Shown piece by piece: positions 1 through 5,500 of a DNA stretch of 5,503 nt. The notes below the pieces were generated by a model. That model did not search any database, was not told the DNA's origin, and saw only the letters and a program-made list of their open reading frames with translations. Positions within the stretch are counted from its first letter, which is position 1. Every line of letters starts with the position of its first letter. The stretch is from assembly GCA_025936015.1 (NCBI GenBank), contig JAICUE010000205.1, forward strand, positions 1 to 5,503, in the 5' to 3' direction. The stretch is from Gemmatimonadaceae bacterium (lineage in GTDB: Bacteria > Gemmatimonadota > Gemmatimonadetes > Gemmatimonadales > Gemmatimonadaceae). A program made the translations under genes and the position numbers.

Positions 1-1198
1 GGACGGCGCGCGGATCGCGTACGTCACGAAGGGCGACCTCTGGACGGCCGACGCAGACGGCACGCACGCCGCCCGGATCGTTCGCGACGCCGACCAGCCC
101 GCGTGGTCGCCGAACGGCCGCCGGCTCGCCTTCACCCGCGGTGGCTCCGTGTTCACGATCCGGGTCGACGGCGACGACGAACGCCGCCTCGCGCGGGGCG
201 CGCATCCCGCCTGGTCGCCGAACGGCGAACGCATCGCGCTCGACCGCGACGACACGACCGTCACGTTGCGGTGGGAAGGCGGCGGGGTGCGCGCAGCCGG
301 CACCGGCAGCGACCCGGCGTACGCGCCGGACGGCCGGCTCGCGGTCGTACGTGACGGCGAGATCGTCGCCGGCGGCCGCATCGTCGACGAGGGAACCGAG
401 CCCGCCTGGTCGGCCGACGGCAAGCACGTCGCGTACGTCCGAGACGGCACGATCTACGTCGACGGGAACGCGCTCCGCCGCGGCGAGCAGCCGGCCTGGC
501 GCCCCACGAAGCGCGTCCAGGAACTGCTCCCCGACTTCGACCAGCGCCCTCCGACCGACCTGCAGATCGCCGGCCGCCCCGGCCGCTGGCTGCTCGGCTT
601 CACGTCGCTCGTCGACAACATCGGGCTCGGCCCGAGCATCGTCGAAGGCGTTCGCCCGCCGGGAGCGAAGCGGATGACCGGCACGCAGCGCGTGCTGCTC
701 GCGAACGGCAAGAGCCGCACCTACCGCGACGTCGCGCACATCCGCTACACGAACTCGCCGCCGCACCATCACTGGCACCTGATGCGCTTCGACGCGTTCG
801 AGGTGCGGGCCCTCGACGGCCGCACGCTCGTCCGCGACCGCAAGAGCGGCTTCTGCCTCGCCGACCACTGGGGCGCCGCACCCGGGCACTGGCCGAACCG
901 CAAGCCGCACTTCCTCGGCGACTGCGAGCAGTACCACCCGGATGCCACGCACGTCCTGATGGGGACGACCCCCGGATATACCGACCGCTACCCGGCGTTC
1001 TTCCACGGGCAGAACGTCGACATCACCGGCGTGCCGGCCGGCATCTACGACCTCGTCCACCGCGTGAACGAGTCGATGCTCCTCCGCGAGCTGCGCTACG
1101 ACAATGACGCAGCGTCGGTGCGGATCCGGCTCCGGTGGGTCGCCGGAGCACCCAAGGTCACCGTGCTCCGGAGCTGTACCGCAACCGCGACCTGCTGA
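1..1198 (+). CDS. PD40 beta-propeller / lysyl oxidase-like protein (5' partial)
   Basis: The frame is open from base 2, so the gene begins upstream; 398 residues are visible (numbered from base 2). Residues 1-170 hold PD40/TolB-like propeller repeats with cores such as QPAWSPNG and HPAWSPNG; the aromatic core residues are at 35, 71, 107, 136 and 166. Residues about 184-398 match the lysyl oxidase catalytic domain. HHHWH gives the HxHxH copper ligands at H255, H257 and H259. KSGFCLADH aligns with human KASFCLED, placing the cofactor lysine at K281. TPGYTDRY places the cofactor tyrosine at Y330. GQNVDITGVPAGIY matches the human WIDITDVKPGNY segment. The family oxidises peptidyl-lysine or other primary amines to aldehydes, using copper and lysyl tyrosylquinone. 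Secretion is expected, but the N-terminus is outside the window. The natural substrate is unknown. The stop is TGA at 1196-1198, inside the 3' end of the opposing gene. An internal ATG/GTG start is unlikely because the propeller pattern continues to the window edge. Confidence 0.9.
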   Translation, partial: DGARIAYVTKGDLWTADADGTHAARIVRDADQPAWSPNGRRLAFTRGGSVFTIRVDGDDERRLARGAHPAWSPNGERIALDRDDTTVTLRWEGGGVRAAGTGSDPAYAPDGRLAVVRDGEIVAGGRIVDEGTEPAWSADGKHVAYVRDGTIYVDGNALRRGEQPAWRPTKRVQELLPDFDQRPPTDLQIAGRPGRWLLGFTSLVDNIGLGPSIVEGVRPPGAKRMTGTQRVLLANGKSRTYRDVAHIRYTNSPPHHHWHLMRFDAFEVRALDGRTLVRDRKSGFCLADHWGAAPGHWPNRKPHFLGDCEQYHPDATHVLMGTTPGYTDRYPAFFHGQNVDITGVPAGIYDLVHRVNESMLLRELRYDNDAASVRIRLRWVAGAPKVTVLRSCTATATC

Positions 1199-2105
1199 CG
1201 ACCGCGCCCTGCGCGTGCCACGCACCGAGCGCGAGCACGAACATCGCGCCGACCGCAATCAAGAGCGCCTGAGCCGCGATGCCGAAGGCGACCGCTTCCT
1301 CCGTGCGCACACCCGAGGCGACGAGGATCGCCGCGCCCGCACCCGCTTGCATCGCCGCACCGGCCGGCGCCACCGGCAGGACTGCCGCCGCCGATGATGC
1401 GCAGACGAACGCGATCGCAAGCGCGAAGTTCATCCCGAAACCGAGCGCCGCGAGCAGCACGAACATCGCGAGCGCGCGCAGTCCCCACGAGACCGCGACG
1501 CCGACCCACGCCCACGCGGCCTCGCGCGGCGGCGTCGCGTGCTCGCCGATCCAGCCTCCGAGGCGGAACCGCGCGACGATCGGGAAAGCCGAGACGCGCG
1601 GAAGCGCGAAGACGGCAGCCGCGGCCAGCACGCCCGCGCCGGCGACGACGACGAAGCCGACACGCAGCCAGCCGTCGATGCGGGACATGCCGAGCGCGAC
1701 CGACGCGAGCGGCGTCATCGCCGCGCTGTCGAGCAGCCCGAGCAGGAAGAGCGACAGGGCGACCGCACCGATCGACGCGCGGCGGTGCCGGCAACGGCGG
1801 ACGACCGCGACCCGGATCACCTCGTCACAGCGGCCCGGCAGCGCGAGCCCGCCCACCGACGCCGCGCCGCCGGCGGCCGCGAGCGTCAAGACGGCGGGTC
1901 GCTGTCCGTGCCGGAAGAGCCGCTGCCAGCCCCACGCCTTCGCGGCGTACGCCGCGAGCATGACGATCGCGGCAACCGCCACCAACCAGAGGTTCGCGTG
2001 GTGCAGCGGCCAGCCCGCGAGCGCGAAATGGCGCGCGACCAGCGCAGCGACGACCGACGCAACGCCGACCGCAGAGATGTTGAGGAGCCGCTTCAGCTGT
2101 TCCAA
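1158..2105 (-). CDS. LPG_synthase_TM / AglD-like integral membrane protein
   Basis: A 315-residue polytopic membrane protein of the lysylphosphatidylglycerol synthase TM-domain (UPF0104/AglD/YbhN) type. Visible family marks are the N-terminal hydrophobic helices (about 6-30 and 39-58), LPGRCDEVIR at 89-98 (the family's P-x-R-x-x-E-x-x-R motif), a following helix with a GLLD motif near 123-126, and a C-terminal region with LPVAPAGAAMQAG (233-245) and a GV..EEA segment (255-261). It lacks the soluble aminoacyl-transferase domain of full MprF, so lipid lysylation by this protein alone is unlikely. Family members have been linked to lipid or glycolipid handling; the substrate here is unknown. It is last in the operon. 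The given start is TTG at 2105, the first start-like codon after an in-frame TAG at 2106-2108, and it has no good Shine-Dalgarno. A better signal (GAGGA, 5 nt, GTG at 2121-2123) lies in the same frame but upstream of that TAG. The 5' end is therefore uncertain, and a damaged start or sequence error is possible. Confidence 0.82.
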   Translation of the reverse strand: MEQLKRLLNISAVGVASVVAALVARHFALAGWPLHHANLWLVAVAAIVMLAAYAAKAWGWQRLFRHGQRPAVLTLAAAGGAASVGGLALPGRCDEVIRVAVVRRCRHRRASIGAVALSLFLLGLLDSAAMTPLASVALGMSRIDGWLRVGFVVVAGAGVLAAAAVFALPRVSAFPIVARFRLGGWIGEHATPPREAAWAWVGVAVSWGLRALAMFVLLAALGFGMNFALAIAFVCASSAAAVLPVAPAGAAMQAGAGAAILVASGVRTEEAVAFGIAAQALLIAVGAMFVLALGAWHAQGAVVSRSRLRYSSGAR

Positions 2106-2134
2106 CTACCGGGACATCGGCACGTTCGTCCTCA
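2106..2134 (-). other. Start region of the LPG-like gene with in-frame TAG after a consensus RBS
   Basis: Reading the - strand from the SPFH stop: TGA (2134-2132) overlaps GAGGA (2133-2129), then spacer CGAAC, then GTG (2123-2121), CCG, ATG, TCC, CGG, TAG (2108-2106), then TTG (2105) of the long frame. The RBS-GTG spacing of 5 nt and the overlap with the previous stop copy the arrangement at the NfeD-SPFH junction. The segment encodes a five-codon peptide that ends exactly where the long frame begins. It may be a nonsense mutation, a base error, or a reinitiation leader. Confidence 0.6.
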
Positions 2135-3022
2135 CGTTGTACCCGGTTTCTCCCCTGACCGAGGGAGCAAACGCTCCGACATGCCGCCGAGCGCCTGAGT
2201 CAGCTCACTCGGGATCACCCACACCTTGTTCGCATCTCCCTGCGCGATCTGAGGCAGCACCTGGAGGTACTGGTACGCGAGCAGTTGTGGGTCTGGGTTT
2301 CCTTCGTGAATCGCCTTGAAAACCGTCTCGATCGCCCTCGACTGCCCTTCGGCCGACAGGATCGCCGCCTGCTTCTGGCCCTCCGCCTTGAGAATCGCGG
2401 ACTGCTTCTCGCCCTCGGCTTGGAGGATCGCCGCCTGTTTGACGCCCTCCGCCTGGAGGATCGCCGCCCGTTTCTCCCGGTCGGCGCGCATCTGCTTCTC
2501 CATCGTGTCCTTGATCGAGGGCGGCGGATCGACCGCTTTCAGCTCGACGCGGTGGACGCGGATCCCCCACTTGCCGGTCGCCTCATCGAGGATCCCGCGT
2601 AGCTGGTCGTTGATCGAATCGCGCGACGTGAGGGTCTGCTCGAGCGTCATACCGCCGATCACGTTGCGCAGGGTGGTCACCGTGAGCATGTCGATCGCGT
2701 CGACCGGAGTCGCGATCTCGTATGTGGCCGCTTTCGGGTCGGTGATCTGGAAGTAGATGACCGAGTCGATGTTCACGACGAGGTTGTCCTGCGTGATCAC
2801 CGGCTGCGGATCGAACGACATCACCTGTTCGCGCAGGTCGGCCAGCGGCCGTACCCGGTCGATGAACGGGATCACGATCGCGAGCCCGGGCGACAGCGTC
2901 CGCGAGTAACGGCCGAGGCGCTCGACGACCCCGGCGCGCGCCTGCGGGATCACCCGCACCGTCTTCGCGAGCACGACCAGCACGAGCAGGACGAGAACTG
3001 CGAGCACGATCAGCGCAGCCAC
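2132..3022 (-). CDS. SPFH/Band 7 (stomatin, QmcA-like) membrane protein
   Basis: A 296-residue protein with one N-terminal membrane helix (about 2-19), then an SPFH/Band 7 domain (about 22-175). Characteristic stretches are GVVERLGRY (31-39), LSPGL...IPFID (43-55), TQDNLVVNIDSVIYFQI (77-93) and VDPPPSI (164-170). A charged, Ala-rich coiled coil follows with four AEG-containing 11-residue repeats (184-227). It ends with the conserved tail LLAYQYLQVLPQIAQG (237-252) and VWVIPSEL (257-264). This order and length match the QmcA/stomatin group rather than HflK/HflC or the longer flotillins. Such proteins oligomerise into membrane rings or microdomain scaffolds and commonly pair with NfeD proteins. 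Here a short NfeD gene lies directly upstream. The start is GTG with AGGAGG five bases before it. The reading frame looks intact. A specific client or protease partner cannot be read from the sequence. Confidence 0.95.
   Translation of the reverse strand: MAALIVLAVLVLLVLVVLAKTVRVIPQARAGVVERLGRYSRTLSPGLAIVIPFIDRVRPLADLREQVMSFDPQPVITQDNLVVNIDSVIYFQITDPKAATYEIATPVDAIDMLTVTTLRNVIGGMTLEQTLTSRDSINDQLRGILDEATGKWGIRVHRVELKAVDPPPSIKDTMEKQMRADREKRAAILQAEGVKQAAILQAEGEKQSAILKAEGQKQAAILSAEGQSRAIETVFKAIHEGNPDPQLLAYQYLQVLPQIAQGDANKVWVIPSELTQALGGMSERLLPRSGEKPGTT
2342..2473 (-). repeat. Four 33-bp units encoding hendecad coiled-coil repeats in the SPFH gene
   Basis: Four in-frame 33-base units encode residues 184-227, each of the form K-(R/Q)-(A/S)-A-I-L-x-A-E-G-x. 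Units begin at K184, K195, K206 and K217. The DNA copies are recognisable but diverged, so the protein pattern is the conserved part. Eleven-residue periodicity fits a nearly straight, weakly right-handed coiled coil, as expected for the assembly stalk of stomatin/QmcA-type proteins. Confidence 0.85.
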
Positions 3023-3034
3023 AGAGACCTCCTA
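3023..3034 (-). promoter_or_regulatory. Shine-Dalgarno of the SPFH gene fused to the NfeD stop codon
   Basis: On the - strand the NfeD stop TAG (3034-3032) overlaps AGGAGG (3033-3028), followed by spacer TCTCT and the GTG start at 3022. This near-perfect site fixes the SPFH start. It also suggests that ribosomes finishing NfeD feed SPFH translation, keeping the two partners in ratio. Confidence 0.85.
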
Positions 3035-3457
3035 TCCGGCGACCAGAGCGGTCGCGCCATCGATCTTGACGACATCGACGGTTGCGCCCTCGGCGTACAC
3101 CTCGCCGTCCAGGTAGGAGCGCGCCGTCCATTCCTCGCCGCCGATCCGCACGCGCCCGCCGGCAGCGTCGACGCGCCGGGTGACAGTCGCCTTCCGGCCG
3201 ACCAGAGCGTCGGTGCCGGTGCGCGACAGGGCAGGAAGCCTGATGTGGCTGCGGGCGATCGGTCGCAGGACGCCGAGCGAGGCGATCGCGCCGCCGATGA
3301 ACACGAGCACCGAGATCACAGAGCCGGCGCCGAGCAGGGAGACGAGCGCCGCTGCGCCTGCGGCGAGCGCGACGGGCCCGAGAAAGAAGAGGCCCGGCGT
3401 CAACAGCTCGCCGATCGCGAGCAGGGCGGCCACCACGACCCAGACGAGCCAAGCCAC
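3032..3457 (-). CDS. Short NfeD-like membrane protein (SPFH partner)
   Basis: A 141-residue protein with an N-terminal hydrophobic region that can hold three membrane helices (about 2-20, 22-44 and 46-66), including the family-like segment IGELLTPGLFFLGPVALAAG (15-34). A C-terminal OB-fold-like NfeD domain covers about 84-141, with LVGRKATVTRRVDAAGG, RVRIGGEEWTARS and the closing beta strands around ATVDVVKIDG. It lacks the ClpP-class serine protease domain of long NfeD proteins, so it belongs to the short, non-proteolytic type (compare E. coli YbbJ beside QmcA). It is thought to bind and regulate the neighbouring SPFH protein in the membrane. The start is GTG at 3457, ten bases after the HAD stop, with only a weak purine tract (AGAG) in front. 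This suggests coupling to the upstream gene. The stop codon is part of the SPFH ribosome-binding site. Confidence 0.92.
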   Translation of the reverse strand: MAWLVWVVVAALLAIGELLTPGLFFLGPVALAAGAAALVSLLGAGSVISVLVFIGGAIASLGVLRPIARSHIRLPALSRTGTDALVGRKATVTRRVDAAGGRVRIGGEEWTARSYLDGEVYAEGATVDVVKIDGATALVAG

Positions 3458-3467
3458 GTCTATGACT

Positions 3468-4130
3468 CTAGATCAGCGCCAGGAGCGCGCGCAGGTCGGC
3501 GATCGAGTCGCGCTCGTCGTAGCGGCCCTCGCGGTCGACGAGCACGGCGCGCATCCCGATTGCCGTCGCGCCCTCGACATCGTCCTCGATCGTGTCGCCG
3601 ACCATGACGGCGTCGGGTGGCGCGACGTCGAGCAGTTCGAGCATGCGTCTGAAGATCGTCTCGTGCGGCTTGGTCTTGCCGTGCGCGCGTGAGGTCAGCA
3701 CCGCATCGACGGACAAGCCGTGGTGGCCGACGAACTCGTCCAGGTCGCGCGCGCTGTTCGAGAGCAGCCCAAGCTTGAGGCCGCGGTCGCGCAGGGCGTC
3801 GAGGGTCGGGACCGCGTCCTCGTACAGCTCGAAATGATGCGCGTGCGCCCACGCCCCTTCCATCTCGCACGCGGCGGCGTAGGTGTCACCCGCTCCGCCC
3901 ATGCCCTCGATGATCCGCTGCGTGAAGCGGATCCAAATCTCCTCGTCGTGGTCGAGCTCGGGATGCCGCTCGAGGTCGACGAGCGCCGCGCGCCGCGCGT
4001 CGTCGTAGCGCCCCGGGTCGAGCGTCAGCCCATGGCGCGAGCCCAGGCGCGCATAGCCCTCCGGTCCGAGATCCGGTCCCGGTTTCGCGAGGGTGAAGTC
4101 GACGTCGAACACGACGGCGCGGAGAGCCAC
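3468..4130 (-). CDS. HAD-superfamily (subfamily IA-like) hydrolase
   Basis: A 220-residue cytoplasmic phosphohydrolase of the haloacid dehalogenase superfamily. All four motifs are present. Motif I is FDVDFTL, with nucleophile D9 and acid/base D11. Motif II is LLSNS (S124). Motif III is GKTKPHETIF (K154). Motif IV is GDTIEDDVEGA (D179 with D183/D184 for Mg2+). Residues about 15-100 form a helical C1-type cap, as in phosphoglycolate phosphatase and YjjG-like enzymes. The chemistry should be phosphoester hydrolysis through an aspartyl-phosphate intermediate; the substrate cannot be predicted. It is the first gene of the operon HAD-NfeD-SPFH-LPG-like. The GTG start at 4130 places motif I at the usual distance from the N-terminus. 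No Shine-Dalgarno is seen in the 23 bases to the divergent MFS gene, and a -10-like TATCGT ends 7 nt before the GTG, so a leaderless mRNA is likely. Confidence 0.9.
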   Translation of the reverse strand: MALRAVVFDVDFTLAKPGPDLGPEGYARLGSRHGLTLDPGRYDDARRAALVDLERHPELDHDEEIWIRFTQRIIEGMGGAGDTYAAACEMEGAWAHAHHFELYEDAVPTLDALRDRGLKLGLLSNSARDLDEFVGHHGLSVDAVLTSRAHGKTKPHETIFRRMLELLDVAPPDAVMVGDTIEDDVEGATAIGMRAVLVDREGRYDERDSIADLRALLALI

Positions 4131-4153
4131 GGGCGCGACGATAGCCTCGGACG
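4131..4153. promoter_or_regulatory. Compact divergent promoter between HAD operon and MFS gene
   Basis: Only 23 bp separate two divergent GTG starts. On the + strand TAGCCT (4142-4147) is followed by 6 nt and GTG at 4154. On the - strand TATCGT (4143-4138) is followed by 7 nt and GTG at 4130. Both fit the TAnnnT -10 pattern, share the same TA step, and would place transcription starts at or beside the start codons, giving leaderless mRNAs. No Shine-Dalgarno is visible on either side. Upstream, GCGGAG occurs 17 nt before each -10 (4119-4124 on +; 4166-4161 on -), as an inverted pair centred on the same point. Neither copy resembles TTGACA. The assignment is by inspection only. Confidence 0.5.
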
Positions 4154-5371
4154 GTGACGGCTCCGCGGCAGGGCACGTTCGTGGCGTTCTCGAGCCGCGA
4201 CTTCCGCCTCCTCTGGGGCGGGCAGACGGTGTCGTTCGTCGGCGACGCCGCGTTCATCGTCGCCCTCGGCTGGCGCGTCACCGACCTCACGGGCAAGGCG
4301 AGCTCGCTCGGCTTCGTGCTCGCGCTGGAGTCGCTCGCGATGCTCGTCACGCTGCTCTGGGGCGGCGTCCTCGCCGACCGCCACTCGCGCCGGCTGCTGA
4401 TGGTCGGCTCCGACCTCGCGCGCGCGTGCGTGATCGCCACGTTCTTCGCGCTCGAGGTGACCGGTCACGTCAGCCTCACGGCGATCCTCGTGCTCGCGAC
4501 GCTCTTCGGCCTCGCAGACGGGTTCTTCCAGCCAGCGTTCCAGGGCATCGTGCCGCTCGTCGTCGAGCAGCCGATGCTCGCCTCCGCCGACTCGTGGTTG
4601 GGCGTCGCGCGGAACGGCGCCGCGATCGTCGGGCCGGGCATCTCGGCCGCGCTCTACCACACGTCCGGCCCGTCGCTCGTCTGGGCGATCGACGGTGCGT
4701 CGTTCGTCGTCTCCGCGGCGGCGCTCTGGCTTGCGCGCCCGCGCGCGTTCGAGCCCGGGCCTCCGCTCGGGCTGCGGCGCGAGCTCGGCGAGGGCCTCCG
4801 CTACGTGCTGAGCGAGCCGTGGATGTGGACGGGGATCGCGGCTGCGACCGTGATCCTGATGCTCGCGATGGCGCCGTTCGCGGCGCTTTTGCCTCGGGTC
4901 GTGCAGGCCCACTACCACCGAGGTGTCGGCTCCTACGGCGCGATCTTCAGCGCGATGGCCGCCGGCATGGTCGTCGGGTCGCTGCTGTGGGCGAGATGGC
5001 ACCCGGCGCGTTTCCGGGTGATCGTGTGCTTCGCCGCGTTCGGGATCAACGACGTCGGGATCATCGCCCTCGCGCTCTCACCGTGGTACCCCGTCGCTCT
5101 TGCCGCCGCCGCGTGGCGCGGCCTCTGGATCGGCGTCGGGATCTCCGCCTGGACGACGCTGATGAGCGAGCTCGTCCCCGAGCGCCTGCTCTCGCGGGCG
5201 TCGAGCATCGACTTCTTCGGCTCGATCGGGCTCACGCCGGTCGGGTACGTGCTGGCCGGCGCGATCGCGACGGTCGTCGCGCCGACGACGATCCTGGCGA
5301 TCGGCGGCGCGCTCGGAGCGTGCCTCTGGTTCGCGCCGCTGACGTGGCGGCGCGTCAGGCTCAAGGCATAG
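4154..5371 (+). CDS. Major facilitator superfamily transporter (EntS/MFS_3-like exporter)
   Basis: A 405-residue protein with about twelve hydrophobic segments split by a central cytoplasmic loop near 193-222. The N-terminal SRDFRLLWGGQTVSFVGD (14-31) is typical of MFS_3-type exporters. MFS motif A appears between helices 2 and 3 as GGVLADRHSRR (70-80). Helix 4 and the next loop carry FGLADGFFQPAFQGIVPLVV (118-137). The C-terminal half has LVPERLLSRASSIDFFG and LTPVGYVLAGA (340-370), matching the family's VPxxxxGRxxS...PLG...G pattern. Relatives export siderophores, macrolides or other small molecules by proton antiport; the substrate here is unknown. The start chosen is GTG at 4154, which suits a leaderless transcript and keeps the full N-terminus. 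GTG at 4181 is an alternative. The gene is divergent from the HAD operon and ends four bases before a strong hairpin. The 5' half of its antisense strand also has a long open frame, which is a composition artefact. Confidence 0.92.
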   Translation: MTAPRQGTFVAFSSRDFRLLWGGQTVSFVGDAAFIVALGWRVTDLTGKASSLGFVLALESLAMLVTLLWGGVLADRHSRRLLMVGSDLARACVIATFFALEVTGHVSLTAILVLATLFGLADGFFQPAFQGIVPLVVEQPMLASADSWLGVARNGAAIVGPGISAALYHTSGPSLVWAIDGASFVVSAAALWLARPRAFEPGPPLGLRRELGEGLRYVLSEPWMWTGIAAATVILMLAMAPFAALLPRVVQAHYHRGVGSYGAIFSAMAAGMVVGSLLWARWHPARFRVIVCFAAFGINDVGIIALALSPWYPVALAAAAWRGLWIGVGISAWTTLMSELVPERLLSRASSIDFFGSIGLTPVGYVLAGAIATVVAPTTILAIGGALGACLWFAPLTWRRVRLKA

Positions 5372-5375
5372 ATCC

Positions 5376-5406
5376 GGGGTCTGACCCTTTGGCAGGGTCA
5401 GACCCC
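5376..5406. terminator. 31-nt perfect hairpin, probable bidirectional terminator / REP-like palindrome
   Basis: Left arm GGGGTCTGACCCT (5376-5388), loop TTGGC (5389-5393) and right arm AGGGTCAGACCCC (5394-5406) form a perfect 13-bp stem. It starts four bases after the MFS stop and ends three bases from the 3' end of the convergent tRNA, so it can terminate transcripts from both sides. There is no T-tract on either side, so it is not a classical intrinsic terminator; U-less hairpins are often proposed as terminators in actinobacteria. Each arm contains its own palindrome (GGGTC-N-GACCC), which also suits a dispersed REP-like element. Confidence 0.7.
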
Positions 5407-5409
5407 TCA

Positions 5410-5483
5410 TCGGGGTGCCCAGATTTGAACTGGGGGCCTCTCCGACCCGAACGGAGCGCGCTACCAGGCTGCGCCACACCCCG
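5410..5483 (-). tRNA. tRNA-Pro, anticodon CGG
   Basis: The 74-nt cloverleaf folds completely: acceptor CGGGGTG with CACCCCG, D-stem GCGC with GCGC around a loop containing GG, anticodon stem CTCCG with CGGAG around the loop TTCGGGT, variable region AGGCC, T-stem CCCAG with CTGGG around TTCAAAT, and discriminator A. The anticodon CGG (5449-5447) reads the proline codon CCG, common in GC-rich genomes. The CCA end is not encoded (TGA follows), so it must be added after processing. The 3' trailer is three bases before the hairpin stem. Confidence 0.96.
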
Positions 5484-5494
5484 AAGCGGCCCTA

Positions 5495-5500
5495 AGGGTA
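5495..5500 (-). promoter_or_regulatory. Possible -10 element of the tRNA-Pro gene
   Basis: On the - strand TACCCT (5500-5495) lies 11 bases before the first tRNA base, which would give a short leader of a few nucleotides. It fits TAnnnT, but the -35 region falls outside the window, so this remains a weak call. Confidence 0.3.

Noticed and set aside
1..535. TolB of the Tol-Pal system
   Set aside because: The propeller repeats are TolB-like, but the chain continues into a lysyl oxidase domain and no tol or pal genes are nearby.
1158..2105. Full MprF lysylphosphatidylglycerol synthase
   Set aside because: Only the membrane domain is present; the C-terminal aminoacyl-transferase domain is absent and the gene ends at a stop codon.
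2106..2108. TAG read as pyrrolysine or another recoded amino acid
   Set aside because: No pyl genes or recoding structure are visible, and other genes in the window use TAG as an ordinary stop (HAD, NfeD, MFS).
1279..2319. Long + strand open frame of 346 codons opposite the LPG-like gene and the SPFH 3' end
   Set aside because: It crosses two well-supported - strand genes, is rich in Ala/Thr/Arg/Pro without a recognisable fold, and has no start signal.
4025..5002. Long - strand open frame of 325 codons opposite the MFS gene
   Set aside because: Its product is low-complexity Arg/Glu/Asp/His-rich text with no domain, as expected antisense to GC-rich coding DNA; the + strand MFS protein has clear family motifs.
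4181..5371. Shorter MFS gene starting at GTG 4181
   Set aside because: It is possible, but the upstream GTG at 4154 sits at the predicted transcription start and leaves no unexplained leader; no ribosome-binding site favours 4181.
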